A model generated the notes under the pieces. It made no database searches. It was not told the DNA's origin and saw only the letters and a list, made by a program, of their open reading frames with translations. A program made the position numbers and the translations under genes. This document shows positions 6,528 to 16,522 of a stretch of 64,000 nt of DNA, piece after piece. Source of the stretch: Mucilaginibacter myungsuensis. Lineage in GTDB: Bacteria > Bacteroidota > Bacteroidia > Sphingobacteriales > Sphingobacteriaceae. The stretch is taken from contig NZ_JADFFL010000003.1 of assembly GCF_015222005.1 (NCBI RefSeq), positions 186,001-250,000 of the forward strand. The letters are read 5' to 3'. Each line of letters starts with the position of its first letter. The first letter of the stretch is position 1.

Positions 6528-9401
6528 ATGAAAAAACTATTCCTTATAACTATCATGCTTTTCTGCGGAGGCTTTATATTCGCGCAGACCATACCGCCAC
6601 CGGTGGTGACACCTGCAGCCCCGAGACCGGCAACTCCTCAACGTAATAGCAATTTACCTCCTCCTGCAGCTGTACGCACGGTGAGTGGTATCGTAAAAGA
6701 TTCAACCGACTCTACCCTACCGGGCGCTGTTGTAAAGCTGGTATCGGCAAAAGATACTTTAAGTACCTCTACTAACGTTGATGGTATCTTCATCTTCAAA
6801 AATGTTAAAGAAGCTACTTTCACGCTTACCGTATCAAGTTTGGGATACCGTACCCAAATAAAAAAGCTTTTAAATAACGACGTACCTACCCGTCTAACAT
6901 TAGACCCCGTGGTACTGAAATCCGAATCGAAACAACTGAACGAGGTGGTGATCAATGGTACGCCGAGCATCGTTTATAAAGTAGATACAGTTGAGTATCG
7001 CGCGAGCGATTACAAAGTACGCCCTAACGCCACTTTGGACGAATTGCTGAAAAAGATGGAAGGCATGGAGGTAGCATCCGATGGTAGCAGCGTTACCCAC
7101 AACGGCGAAGCGATCACCAGCGTAAAACTGAACGGCAAGACCTACGCCGGTGGCGACGTGAAACAAGTTATAACCAATATACCCGCCGAGATATTGGAAA
7201 AAGTACAGGTAGTTGATGACTACGGTGATATGGCCGCGAAGACCGGTGTAAAGTCAGGCGAACCCAGAAAGATCCTTAACGTGACCACTAAACCCGACCG
7301 ATCTATTGGCACTAACGGCCGTCTTACAGGGCAGGGCGGTAACAACGACCGGTACCGGGGCGAAATATATGTTAACCGTATAAACGCTAATCAAAACATC
7401 ACACTTATTGGCAACACCAGCCGTACAGTTAATGTGGGCACTAACCCCGGTACACAGCGCCAGTTCTCGCCCAATATATCTTATCGCGATCAGTTTGGCC
7501 CCAAGGTGCAGATAAACACTAATGCGCGTTACAACGGTAATAATAACCAGTCTATCAATCAATCTAACGGTATAACCCGCACAAATGGTAACCAGGATAC
7601 AGGTAATGGTACAGCAACTTTTACTAGTAGCGGTAGCCAGGAATCTGTATCGAATAACGGAGGTGCCAATTTTGAGATAGAGTACAATATAGACAGCGCT
7701 AACTTTTTGCAGGTCCGCCCCGATTACAGCTATTCAACCAGCGAAAGTTTTAACAATTCTTTCGAAGACCGTACCACTGTATTTCAAAAAGGCAACCCTG
7801 AACACAGGATATCTTCAGGAACCAACACCAGCAAATCACCATCTAACAACATAGGTACTTCTGTCAATTTCTTACATACATTCAAAAAACCTAAGCGTTT
7901 TTTCTCTGTACAAGGTGATGTATCCCGCGAGGTATCCAACTCTGATGGCGAAACCAACAGGAAGTTAACATTTTATGACATCTTTAACCAACCAATACCC
8001 CTTATCAGTAATCCGGCACTCACCGATTCATTGATATACTTACTAAATGAGCGTAACAACGTAAGAAACGTCCTTCGAGTAAGCTCTACTTACTCTGAAC
8101 CTTTGGGGCAGTACTCGCAATTAGAGTTGAACGGACAGGTAAATCGCAGGAATAACAACAGCTTGAGTACTTCTAATGGTATCGTAGATTCATTAAATGG
8201 AACGATAGGACTGCTTGACCGGTTGACCAACCAATACGATTTCACCACTACCGAAACCCGGTTAAGTTTAAATTACCGTTATCAGGGTACTAAAGTAAAT
8301 TTGTCGTTAGGTACCACTTTCGTTCCATATACCCTCAACGGCACCAAACTGGATCAGAATATACAGCAAGATGCCAATACCAACCGTAGTTTTTTTAGGG
8401 TGTTGCCTATTTTCCGTTTTTCTTATTCATGGTCGCGTACACAACGTTTTACGTTAAATTATAACGGTAGCTATTCTGATGTTAACTTCACCCAGATACA
8501 ACCATTTGTTGACAGAACGGATATCAATAATATAGTTATAGGAAACCCTAACCTTAAGCCGTCCTTTACTAACGTATTCAGCGTGTCGTACAATAACTAC
8601 TTTCCTAACTCCAGATTTAACATCTCTTACAACGGAGACGCGAGGTTCTATTCAGACCAAACTGTCAGTAATACCTATTTGATTGTCCTGCCAGGTACTT
8701 CAGCCGGCCGCCGCTCATATAACGAGCAGTATTTTGTGAACATAAGCGGAGCCAGAAGTTTTGGGGGTAGATACAGCGTATCAAAGCAATTAGCCGACCG
8801 AAGATATAATTTGATGCTTAATGGTAATCTGGGCTACGATTACCGTATCGCTATGAATGCCGGTGAGCGCTACCACGTAACCGAGTGGAATTTTGGCGAG
8901 CGTTTTGGCCCGCGTATCAACCCTGTTGATGCTGTAGAAATCAACCCCTTCCTCGGCACAAGTTTAAGACGTACATATTCTACCCTGGGCGATGGTTTAT
9001 ATAGCAGTGCGGTTACTCATTCTTTGGGTCTCGAGGGCAGTTTTTATTTCCTAAAAACATACAGGGTACGCTATGATGCCAGCAAAAACCTGACCACACA
9101 AATATCTAATGGCTTACCTAATAATAATAATAGCCCGCTGATCATTAATGGCGGCGTCCAAAAAGAATTTGGCGCTAAACGTCAATTTACCGTAACTTTT
9201 GATGTGTATGACCTTTTAAAACAGAATAACTTTTTACGCCAAAACCTTACAGAGACCGGCGTTACCAACAGTTTGGTTAGTACCGATAGCCGTTACTTCC
9301 TGTTGGGTTTCCGTCTTAACTTGCAAAAATGGAGCGGTTCGCCAAAACGTAACGGCCAAAATATGCAACGCCGTGGCGATGGTAGCTTTATTTATAAATA
9401 G
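6528..9401 (+). CDS. TonB-dependent-receptor-like outer membrane protein
   Basis: Large outer-membrane protein of 957 aa. Signal peptide (1-20, ending IFAQT), a Pro-rich linker, a CarboxypepD_reg-like beta-sandwich (about 50-125, with SGIVKDSTDSTLPGAVV), a plug-like region (about 140-255) and a long beta-barrel of the OMP_b-brl_3 kind rich in Asn, Ser and Tyr. No SusD partner is next to it, so it is not a classic polysaccharide locus. It probably moves or binds a large substrate with TonB energy, or acts as a secretion or assembly barrel. Possible regulation by the LytTR protein upstream is inferred from position only. Confidence 0.85.
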   Translation: MKKLFLITIMLFCGGFIFAQTIPPPVVTPAAPRPATPQRNSNLPPPAAVRTVSGIVKDSTDSTLPGAVVKLVSAKDTLSTSTNVDGIFIFKNVKEATFTLTVSSLGYRTQIKKLLNNDVPTRLTLDPVVLKSESKQLNEVVINGTPSIVYKVDTVEYRASDYKVRPNATLDELLKKMEGMEVASDGSSVTHNGEAITSVKLNGKTYAGGDVKQVITNIPAEILEKVQVVDDYGDMAAKTGVKSGEPRKILNVTTKPDRSIGTNGRLTGQGGNNDRYRGEIYVNRINANQNITLIGNTSRTVNVGTNPGTQRQFSPNISYRDQFGPKVQINTNARYNGNNNQSINQSNGITRTNGNQDTGNGTATFTSSGSQESVSNNGGANFEIEYNIDSANFLQVRPDYSYSTSESFNNSFEDRTTVFQKGNPEHRISSGTNTSKSPSNNIGTSVNFLHTFKKPKRFFSVQGDVSREVSNSDGETNRKLTFYDIFNQPIPLISNPALTDSLIYLLNERNNVRNVLRVSSTYSEPLGQYSQLELNGQVNRRNNNSLSTSNGIVDSLNGTIGLLDRLTNQYDFTTTETRLSLNYRYQGTKVNLSLGTTFVPYTLNGTKLDQNIQQDANTNRSFFRVLPIFRFSYSWSRTQRFTLNYNGSYSDVNFTQIQPFVDRTDINNIVIGNPNLKPSFTNVFSVSYNNYFPNSRFNISYNGDARFYSDQTVSNTYLIVLPGTSAGRRSYNEQYFVNISGARSFGGRYSVSKQLADRRYNLMLNGNLGYDYRIAMNAGERYHVTEWNFGERFGPRINPVDAVEINPFLGTSLRRTYSTLGDGLYSSAVTHSLGLEGSFYFLKTYRVRYDASKNLTTQISNGLPNNNNSPLIINGGVQKEFGAKRQFTVTFDVYDLLKQNNFLRQNLTETGVTNSLVSTDSRYFLLGFRLNLQKWSGSPKRNGQNMQRRGDGSFIYK

Positions 9402-9489
9402 TGATCGGTTAAATAGTTAACCAGTGATCAGTTTAACCAGTGACCGGACAAAAGAAGGCGGGTTAATTGATCACTAATAAACCGGTCAC
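9401..9489. repeat. Word-repeat hairpin 1 (words GTGATC and GGTTAA)
   Basis: The left arm (9401-9447) strings together GTGATCGGTTAA, AGTTAACC, GTGATCAGTTTAACC and GTGACCGG. The right arm (9461-9489) is the reverse complement of a similar string. It follows the receptor stop directly. It belongs to a class of hairpins in this window whose arms repeat one short word. Confidence 0.6.
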
Positions 9490-9515
9490 AGTTAGCCGAC
9501 CAACATATCACCGAC

Positions 9516-9555
9516 AAAAAGAGCGTCATGTTAAACACATGGCGCTCTTTTTTTG
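9516..9555 (+). terminator. Terminator after the receptor gene
   Basis: A 16-bp stem with one mismatch (AAAAAGAGCGTCATGT at 9516-9531 against 9537-9552) and a continuing T run form a strong Rho-independent terminator. It separates the receptor gene from the sugar-metabolism block. Confidence 0.85.
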
Positions 9556-9660
9556 TAACTACATGGTAATTTAACGCAACGGTAATTTAGGTTATCGTGA
9601 TATAATGTTCATATTTGTTTATGGGGCTTCGCAACCCCGTCAGTCTATATCCCTAAAACA

Positions 9661-10428
9661 ATGAAAAAACAAACCGGCGAAGTAAGTATCCTTTCCATCG
9701 ATATCGGCGGATCTAACGTAAAAGCTACCATCTTGAACAAACAAGGTCAGCTGACCATGGAGTATGATAAGATCGAGACCCCCATGCCATCTACACCAAA
9801 GAACATGATGGAGGCGATCAAGAAACTGGTCAAGAAGTTCCCCAATTTCGATAACATTTCCGTCGGCTTCCCCGGCTTCGTGAAGAACGGTGTAGTGATG
9901 ACCGCACCTAACCTGGGAAATAAGGCTTGGGAAAAATTCGACTTGCAGGATGCGTTAAGCAAAGAATTTGGCAAGCCTGCCCGCGTAGTGAACGATGCCG
10001 ACATGGCCGGCCTTGGTGTAGTGAACGGTAAAGGATTGGAAATGGTGATCACCCTGGGTACCGGCTTCGGCACGGCGCTTTTGCAGGATGGTGTATTGCT
10101 GCCTCACCTGGAAATATCGCACCACCCCATCGCTAAAGGACAAGGTTACGATGATTACATCGGCGACCGTGCCCTGGACGACATTGGCGAGAAGAAATGG
10201 AACAAACGCATGAAGAAGGTTTTTGAAGTTTTAAAAACTGTATTCAATTACGACTCTTTATACATAGGCGGGGGCAACGCCCGCAAACTGACATTCAAAC
10301 TGGACAGTAACATGAAGCTGGTGACCAACGAGGAGGGCATTAAAGGCGGCGCACGCCTTTGGAATGGCGACCATATACAGGGCATCAACGCGGTTATTGA
10401 CTCAGATAAGAAGGTCGTGAAAAAATAA
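9661..10428 (+). CDS. ROK-family sugar kinase, polyphosphate-glucokinase-like
   Basis: Cytoplasmic ROK-family kinase of 255 aa. The N-terminal phosphate-binding motif (SIDIGGSNVKATIL) and the second motif (TLGTGFGTALLQDG) are clear. The region GFPGFVKNGVVMTAPNLGNKAW and the sugar-contacting NDADMAGLG match the small ROK subgroup that includes polyphosphate glucokinase, about 250-270 aa long. The usual EXGH sugar-binding motif reads EISHHP. It likely makes glucose 6-phosphate, the substrate of zwf in this cluster. Whether the phosphoryl donor is ATP or polyphosphate cannot be decided from sequence alone. Confidence 0.8.
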   Translation: MKKQTGEVSILSIDIGGSNVKATILNKQGQLTMEYDKIETPMPSTPKNMMEAIKKLVKKFPNFDNISVGFPGFVKNGVVMTAPNLGNKAWEKFDLQDALSKEFGKPARVVNDADMAGLGVVNGKGLEMVITLGTGFGTALLQDGVLLPHLEISHHPIAKGQGYDDYIGDRALDDIGEKKWNKRMKKVFEVLKTVFNYDSLYIGGGNARKLTFKLDSNMKLVTNEEGIKGGARLWNGDHIQGINAVIDSDKKVVKK

Positions 10429-10458
10429 ATACATCTACATTAATATTTACCATCTACC

Positions 10459-12459
10459 ATGGCATCAGAGAAAAACATTGAACAATTAGGAATAGACACG
10501 GCACGTGTTTTAGCGGCCGACGCGGTACAAAAAGCAAATTCGGGCCACCCGGGTACACCAATGGCTTTAGCGCCAATGGGCCACGTATTGTGGACCAAGT
10601 TTTTGAACTATAACCCAAAAAATCCTGATTGGGCTAACCGCGACAGGTTCATCCTTTCGGCAGGGCACGCCTGTATGTTGCAATATGCCTTTTTATATCT
10701 TACGGGTTACGACCTTACGCTGGATGACCTGAAGGATTTCCGTCAGATGAACAGCAAGACCGCCGGTCACCCTGAATACGGTTTGGCTCCGGGCATCGAT
10801 GTGACTACCGGTCCGCTGGGACAAGGTTTTGCTAACGCCGTGGGTTTCGCCATCGCACAAAAGCATTTGGCAGCACGTTACAACAAACCGGGCTTCGAAC
10901 TTTTCAATTACAACATCTACACCATCTGTAGCGATGGCGACCTGATGGAAGGCGTTACCTCTGAGGCCGCATCGTTAGCCGGTCACCTGCAATTGGGTAA
11001 CCTGATCTACCTGTACGATAATAATCATATCTCGATAGAAGGCAGCACCGACATTACCTTTAACGAGGATGTGAGCGCCCGTTTCCGTTCATACGGATGG
11101 CATGTGCAGGACCTGCCTGATGTGAATGATATCCACGCTTTAGAGCTGGCTTTGATCAATGCGAAATCTGAAACGCAAAAACCATCACTGATCAACGTTC
11201 GCTCGCTGATCGCTTACGGTAGCCCTAATAAATCGGGTACTGCAGGATCGCACGGTTCGCCACTTGGTCCGGACGAGATCAAACTGGTAAAAGAGTTCTT
11301 TGGTTTTGATCCTGAAAAGTCGTTCGACGTTGCACCTGAGGTATTAGATTACTACCGCAAAAAAGGGGAGCGTGGTGTTGCTGTTGAAGAAAAATGGAAC
11401 AAGACTTTTGCTGATTATAAAGCTAAGTTCCCTGAATTAGCCGCCGAATACGAGCGTGCCGCGTCAGGCCAATTACCGGAAGGCTGGGAAGCTAAATTGC
11501 CGACCTTTGAACCGTCTGATAAAAAGATCGCTACCCGTGCCGCATCGGGCAAGGTATTGAACGCTATCGCTGATGTATTGCCAAACCTGATCGGCGGCGC
11601 GGCAGATCTTTCGCCATCTACCGAGACAGATCTTAAACAATACAGCTCGTTTACATCAGAGAACCGCAGCGGACGTAACTTCCACTTTGGTATCCGTGAG
11701 CATGCTATGGGTTCTGCTCTGAACGGTATGGCCTTGACCAAGGGTCTGATACCTTTCGGCGCGACGTTCCTGATGTTCTCTGAATATATGCGCCCTCCTA
11801 TCCGCTTAGCGGCGATCATGAAGGTGGCCCCGATATTTGTGTACACGCACGATAGCATTGGCTTAGGCGAAGATGGCACCACTCACCAACCGGTAGAGCA
11901 ACTGGCATCGTTAAGGTCGATACCGAATATCCGTGTGATCCGCCCGGCTGATGCCAATGAGACCGCGCAAGCCTGGAAAGTAGCCTTGGAGCACAAGACC
12001 GGCCCGACCGTATTGGTATTTACCCGTCAGGGTTTACCGGTACTGGACCAAGCTAAATATGGCAAAGCGACCGATCTTGCTAAAGGCGCCTACATTTTAT
12101 CTGACAGCGAAGGTACTCCGGACATCATCCTGATCGCTACCGGATCTGAAGTAGAACTGATCCTAAAAGCACAAGAACAACTAAAAGCTGATGGCATTAA
12201 AGCCCGCGTGGTAAGCTTCCCGTCGTGGGAGATATTCGAAGCGCAATCGGCAGAATATAAAGAAAGCGTATTGCCTAAGTCGGTGAAAAAACGTTTGGCT
12301 GTAGAGGCCGCGTCACCAATGGGTTGGCACAAATATGTAACCGACGAAGGCGACATCTTAGGCATGACCACCTTCGGCGAATCAGCCCCGGCTGAAGACC
12401 TGTATAAGCACTTTGGCTTTACGGTGGAGAATGTAGTGGCCAAAGCGAAAGCGTTATAG
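10459..12459 (+). CDS. tkt: Transketolase
   Basis: Thiamine-diphosphate enzyme of 666 aa that transfers two-carbon units between pentose phosphate pathway sugars. The N-terminal ThDP domain shows NSGHPGTPMALAPMG and the metal-binding GDGDLMEG-type motif (SDGDLMEGV). The middle domain has the conserved HFGIREHAMG and THDSIGLGEDGTTHQP, and a C-terminal transketolase domain follows. Length is normal for a full single-chain transketolase. It lies 30 bp after the ROK kinase and leads the pentose phosphate cluster. A word-repeat hairpin follows it. Confidence 0.97.
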   Translation: MASEKNIEQLGIDTARVLAADAVQKANSGHPGTPMALAPMGHVLWTKFLNYNPKNPDWANRDRFILSAGHACMLQYAFLYLTGYDLTLDDLKDFRQMNSKTAGHPEYGLAPGIDVTTGPLGQGFANAVGFAIAQKHLAARYNKPGFELFNYNIYTICSDGDLMEGVTSEAASLAGHLQLGNLIYLYDNNHISIEGSTDITFNEDVSARFRSYGWHVQDLPDVNDIHALELALINAKSETQKPSLINVRSLIAYGSPNKSGTAGSHGSPLGPDEIKLVKEFFGFDPEKSFDVAPEVLDYYRKKGERGVAVEEKWNKTFADYKAKFPELAAEYERAASGQLPEGWEAKLPTFEPSDKKIATRAASGKVLNAIADVLPNLIGGAADLSPSTETDLKQYSSFTSENRSGRNFHFGIREHAMGSALNGMALTKGLIPFGATFLMFSEYMRPPIRLAAIMKVAPIFVYTHDSIGLGEDGTTHQPVEQLASLRSIPNIRVIRPADANETAQAWKVALEHKTGPTVLVFTRQGLPVLDQAKYGKATDLAKGAYILSDSEGTPDIILIATGSEVELILKAQEQLKADGIKARVVSFPSWEIFEAQSAEYKESVLPKSVKKRLAVEAASPMGWHKYVTDEGDILGMTTFGESAPAEDLYKHFGFTVENVVAKAKAL

Positions 12460-12462
12460 AAT

Positions 12463-12545
12463 AGAATCAAGAGCCAAGAATCAAAATGCAAGACTATACG
12501 ATATAGCTTCTGTCTTTATTCTTGACTCTATACTCTTGAATCTTC
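12463..12545. repeat. Word-repeat hairpin 2 (word AAGAATCAAGAG)
   Basis: The left arm (about 12463-12495) repeats AGAATCAAGAG/CCAAGAATCAA; the right arm (about 12511-12545) is the reverse complement of a similar string. It fills the tkt-rpiA spacer and ends just before the rpiA start codon, so it could slow transcription or translation between the genes. Confidence 0.6.
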
Positions 12546-12548
12546 CTC

Positions 12549-13250
12549 ATGGATAGTCTCATAAAAAGCCTCGAATGGTCGTCAGAGATCACTAACCGCC
12601 CCGGTAAGGAAAAGGTGGCGCGCGAAATTGCCGCTAAGGTAAAGGACGGCGATGTGCTGGGCGTTGGCTCAGGGTCGACGGTTTATTTGGCGCTGATCGC
12701 GATAGCTGAAAGGGTGAAGAACGAGGGGCTGAATATTAAAGCGATATCAACTTCGCTGGAGATATCAATGTTCTGCTCTAAGTTGGGCATCCCGCAAACT
12801 ACACTCTATGAGCATCAGCCTTACTGGTTATTTGATGGAGCTGATGAGGTTGGCCCGGGTAACGGATTGATCAAGGGGCGTGGCGGTGCGCTCTTTAAAG
12901 AAAAATTATTATTGGCGAGCAGTCCTCTCAATTATATCATTGTGGACGAGTCGAAACAGGTAGAGCGCCTTGGTCAGAACTTTCCGATCCCGGTCGAGGT
13001 ATTTCCTCAAGCCCTGCCGCTTGTTGCTAATGAATTAAAAAAACTGGGTGCCGAAGATATAAAATTGCGCCCGGCGAAAGGCAAGGACGGACCGGTGATC
13101 ACCGAGAACAATAACCTGATCTTGGATTGCCGTTTCCACCATATCCCAACATCATTAGAGAAGGACATCAAATCGATAACCGGCGTGATCGAGAGCGGAC
13201 TTTTCCTTGGATATGACGTTCATATTATGGTCGCCGGCAATAGTTTATAG
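12549..13250 (+). CDS. rpiA: Ribose-5-phosphate isomerase A
   Basis: Cytoplasmic isomerase of 233 aa that interconverts ribose 5-phosphate and ribulose 5-phosphate. Diagnostic motifs are the phosphate-binding VGSGSTVYLA near residue 36, the catalytic region FDGADEVGPGNGLIKGRGGAL (first 20 residues of interest around 94-113) and a C-terminal GLFLGYDVHI. Length fits the RpiA family (about 220-235 aa). It sits between tkt and tal and supplies ribose 5-phosphate for transketolase and for nucleotide synthesis. Confidence 0.96.
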   Translation: MDSLIKSLEWSSEITNRPGKEKVAREIAAKVKDGDVLGVGSGSTVYLALIAIAERVKNEGLNIKAISTSLEISMFCSKLGIPQTTLYEHQPYWLFDGADEVGPGNGLIKGRGGALFKEKLLLASSPLNYIIVDESKQVERLGQNFPIPVEVFPQALPLVANELKKLGAEDIKLRPAKGKDGPVITENNNLILDCRFHHIPTSLEKDIKSITGVIESGLFLGYDVHIMVAGNSL

Positions 13251-13341
13251 CTGAATTTAATTTAAAACGTGCTAATTTAGGCGCGACAAAGTACTACCTG
13301 CATAATTACATCTATTAATATCATTAAATAATTCATACATC

Positions 13342-14439
13342 ATGTCAACTAACAACGTAAAGCAAATACACAGCTTTGGCCAAAGTATCTGGTTGGATTT
13401 TATCGACCGTCAGATCATATCGACCGGAAAATTACAAAAATTGATAGACGAGGACGGCGTACGCGGCGTTACCTCTAACCCGGCTATTTTCGAGAAGGCG
13501 ATCAGCAGTAGCTCTGACTATGATGCTGATATTGCCAAATACGCTTCAACTACATCAACTAACGAGGAGCTTTTCTTCGAGGTTGCTGTTAAAGATATCC
13601 AGGCTGCTGCCAAATTATTCGAGCCGGTTTACAGCGAAGAGCCTGCCGCGCTTGACGGTTATGTAAGCTTAGAGGTTTCTCCTTTCTTAGCTTTAGACGC
13701 TGAAGGTACCGCCAAACAAGCTGTTGAACTTTGGGAAAAAGTGGACCGCAAGAACGTAATGATCAAGATCCCGGGTACACAACCAGGCTTAAAAGCTATC
13801 CGCGAATCTATCGCGCATGGTATCAACATCAACGTAACTTTATTGTTCGGTTTAGAGCGTTACGAGGCCGTTACCGAAGCTTATATCTCTGGTTTGGAGG
13901 ATCACTTAGCTGCTGGTCATGATATCAAACATATTGCATCAGTAGCAAGTTTCTTCCTGAGCCGTATCGACGTTGCCGTTGATCCGCTATTAGAAGAAAA
14001 AGGCCTGAAAGAATTACAAGGCGAAGTTGCTATCGCGTCGGCTAAAAAAGCTTACGAGATCTACAAACGCGTATTCAGTACCGACCGTTGGAAAGCATTG
14101 GCAGCTAAAGGCGGCCAACCACAACGTTTATTGTGGGCAAGTACCGGCAGCAAAAACCCTGCATTTAAAGACACTAAATACGTAGAGGCTTTGATCGGCC
14201 CTGAAACTGTTGATACTGTTCCTTTGGAAACTTTAGAGGCTTTCCGTGATCACGGTATTGCTGCCAACAATTTAGAAGAAGGTCTGGACCACGCTACCGA
14301 GGTTTTAGAAAAGATCAAAGCAGCAGGCATCGACCTTGACAAGATCACTCAGCAATTAGAGGATGAAGGCATCGAGAAATTCAACGCGCCTTTTGAGAAA
14401 TTGCTGAAAGCTATCGAAGATCAAAAAAATAAAGCATAA
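13342..14439 (+). CDS. tal: Transaldolase (long, mycobacterial/cyanobacterial-type form)
   Basis: Class I aldolase-type enzyme of 365 aa that moves a dihydroxyacetone unit from sedoheptulose 7-phosphate to glyceraldehyde 3-phosphate. The Schiff-base Lys lies in NVMIKIPGTQPGLKAI. GVTSNPAIFEKAI near residue 45 and NVTLLFGLERYEAV are family signatures. The length matches the longer Tal subtype rather than the roughly 317-aa TalB form or the roughly 220-aa fructose-6-phosphate aldolase type. The HAD gene starts 6 bp after the stop, so the two are probably cotranscribed. Confidence 0.96.
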   Translation: MSTNNVKQIHSFGQSIWLDFIDRQIISTGKLQKLIDEDGVRGVTSNPAIFEKAISSSSDYDADIAKYASTTSTNEELFFEVAVKDIQAAAKLFEPVYSEEPAALDGYVSLEVSPFLALDAEGTAKQAVELWEKVDRKNVMIKIPGTQPGLKAIRESIAHGININVTLLFGLERYEAVTEAYISGLEDHLAAGHDIKHIASVASFFLSRIDVAVDPLLEEKGLKELQGEVAIASAKKAYEIYKRVFSTDRWKALAAKGGQPQRLLWASTGSKNPAFKDTKYVEALIGPETVDTVPLETLEAFRDHGIAANNLEEGLDHATEVLEKIKAAGIDLDKITQQLEDEGIEKFNAPFEKLLKAIEDQKNKA

Positions 14440-14445
14440 TTGGAG

Positions 14446-15069
14446 ATGCATAGCGACCGTATCAAGATCCTGTTCTTTGACATTGGCGGCATTTTGCTGA
14501 GCAATGGCTGGGGGCACGAGTCGCGTAAGCTGGCATCCGAAAAATTTAAAATTGATTATGCAGAGCTTAACGCCCTGCATAATTTTATTTTTAACGTTTA
14601 CGAGATCGGGAGCATCACCCTTGATGAATACCTGGATACAGCAGTATTCCATTGTGAACGCGATTTTACTCGCGAGGATCTGAAAGCCTTCATATTTGAG
14701 CAGTCGGTAGAATTGCCGGATACGCTACAATGGCTTAAGAAATGGAAAAAAGATTGCGGTTTCCGCATTATCTCCATCAACAATGAGGGTAAAGAACTTA
14801 ACGATTACCGGGTGAAAAAATTTGGCCTGCACGATTGTTTCGACGCGTTCATCTCCTCTTGCGAGGTCGGCTTACGCAAACCTGACCCGGGTATCTGGAA
14901 GCTGGCCATGGGTATTGCACAAGTATCGCCTAAGCAATGCGTTTATTTTGATGACCGCATGATGTTTGTGACCACTGCCGAAAAATTGGGCATCAGGGCT
15001 TTCCAGCATACCGACTTTGAAACGACCAAAAAGATATTAGAAGATCTTAAAAAAGAAAATCTCAATTAA
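14446..15069 (+). CDS. HAD-superfamily phosphatase (HAD-IA, YihX-like)
   Basis: Cytoplasmic HAD phosphatase of 207 aa. Motif I is FFDIGGILL (nucleophile Asp), motif II is the Ser/Asn segment IISINNEGKE, and motif III/IV shows GLRKPDPGIW and VYFDDRMMF. The FDIGG form of motif I is typical of the YihX / sugar phosphatase branch. The ATG at 14446 is preferred to the TTG six bases earlier. It lies tightly between tal and gnd, so a role in dephosphorylating a sugar phosphate or clearing a side product of the pathway is plausible, but the substrate is unknown. Confidence 0.85.
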   Translation: MHSDRIKILFFDIGGILLSNGWGHESRKLASEKFKIDYAELNALHNFIFNVYEIGSITLDEYLDTAVFHCERDFTREDLKAFIFEQSVELPDTLQWLKKWKKDCGFRIISINNEGKELNDYRVKKFGLHDCFDAFISSCEVGLRKPDPGIWKLAMGIAQVSPKQCVYFDDRMMFVTTAEKLGIRAFQHTDFETTKKILEDLKKENLN

Positions 15070-15070
15070 A

Positions 15071-16501
15071 ATGAGCGATACAAAAAAATATGCCTTTGGT
15101 ATGATAGGTTTAGGCGTAATGGGCCGTAACCTGTTGCTGAACATTGGCGATCACGGTTTTGCCGGCGCGGGTTTTGATAAAGACGCTGCCAAAGGCCAAC
15201 TGTTAGAGCAAGAAGATAAAAATGGCAACCTAAAAGGCTTTAGCACTATCGAACCTTTTGTGGCAAGCCTGAGTACCCCACGTGCGATCATGATGCTGGT
15301 ACCTGCCGGCAAGATCGTTGATGACGTTATTGCCGAGCTGACCCCACTTTTGGATAAAGGCGACATCGTTATTGATGGTGGTAACTCGCATTTTACCGAT
15401 ACTAACCGCCGTGTAGAATACCTGGAAGCACAAGGTTTCCACTTCTTCGGCATGGGTGTATCCGGTGGCGAGGAAGGCGCCCGCCGTGGCCCAAGCATTA
15501 TGCCGGGTGGCGATAAAAAAGCCTACGAGGTGATGAAACCAATATTGGAAGCTATCTCGGCCAAAGCCGAGGACGGCTTGCCATGTGTTGCTTATTGCGG
15601 CCCGGGTGCTGCCGGTCACTTTGTGAAGATGGTGCACAACGGTATCGAGTATGGAATGATGCAGCTGATCGCCGAGACTTACGAGATCATGAAAAATGGC
15701 CTTAGTTTGGATAACGAGCGCATCGGTAAGATCTATGAGGAATGGAACGAAGGCCGCCTGAAGTCTTTCTTATTAGAAGTTACCCGCGACGTATTTAAAT
15801 ACAAAGCACCGGATGCTGATCACTTACTGATCGACGATATTAAGGACGAGGCACGCTCTAAGGGCACCGGTAAATGGACATCGCAAGTGGCTATGGACCT
15901 GCAAGCCCCTATCCCTACGATCGATACCGCCGTTGCCATGCGCGACCTGTCTAAATACAAAGCCCTACGTGTTGAGGCTGCCGAACTTTACGGTAAAGCC
16001 GAAACGATAACTGCTGAGGATACCGAGAAAGTGATCGCCGAGTTAGAGCAGTCCTTGTATTTCACCATGATCATTTCTTACGCGCAAGGTCTGCACTTAT
16101 TGACCAACGCGTCTGTTGAGTATAAATACGACCTTAACCTGGCCGAGATATCTAAGATCTGGCGCGCGGGCTGTATCATCCGCTCACAGTTCTTGTACGA
16201 TATTTACAATGCTTACACCAACAACCCGGGCTTACAGCACCTATTGCTTGATGCGGGCGTTGCCAAACTGGTGAACGAGGTTGCCCCGGGTATCCGTTCG
16301 GTATTGTCTAAAACGGTTGCGGCGGGTATCGCTGCCCCGGCTTTCAATGCAAGCTTAAGCTACTTTGAGGCGTTCCGCAGCGCGCGCATGCCATCAAACG
16401 TGATACAAGCACAACGCGATTACTTTGGCGCACACACTTACGAATTGATCGGTAAAGAAGGCACCTTCCACACCCAGTGGGTACCTAAAAAAACCGAGTA
16501 A
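15071..16501 (+). CDS. gnd: 6-phosphogluconate dehydrogenase, decarboxylating
   Basis: Oxidises 6-phosphogluconate to ribulose 5-phosphate and CO2, making NADPH. 476 aa, the usual length of the long dimeric form. The N-terminal Rossmann fold shows MIGLGVMGRNLLLNI. The substrate and catalytic region shows GVSGGEEGARRGPSIMPGG and HFVKMVHNGIEYG with the catalytic Lys. The all-helical C-terminal domain ends with IGKEGTFHTQW. It starts one base after the HAD stop and is followed 21 bp later by zwf. Confidence 0.98.
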   Translation: MSDTKKYAFGMIGLGVMGRNLLLNIGDHGFAGAGFDKDAAKGQLLEQEDKNGNLKGFSTIEPFVASLSTPRAIMMLVPAGKIVDDVIAELTPLLDKGDIVIDGGNSHFTDTNRRVEYLEAQGFHFFGMGVSGGEEGARRGPSIMPGGDKKAYEVMKPILEAISAKAEDGLPCVAYCGPGAAGHFVKMVHNGIEYGMMQLIAETYEIMKNGLSLDNERIGKIYEEWNEGRLKSFLLEVTRDVFKYKAPDADHLLIDDIKDEARSKGTGKWTSQVAMDLQAPIPTIDTAVAMRDLSKYKALRVEAAELYGKAETITAEDTEKVIAELEQSLYFTMIISYAQGLHLLTNASVEYKYDLNLAEISKIWRAGCIIRSQFLYDIYNAYTNNPGLQHLLLDAGVAKLVNEVAPGIRSVLSKTVAAGIAAPAFNASLSYFEAFRSARMPSNVIQAQRDYFGAHTYELIGKEGTFHTQWVPKKTE

Positions 16502-16522
16502 CATATATTAGCAGATAAACAA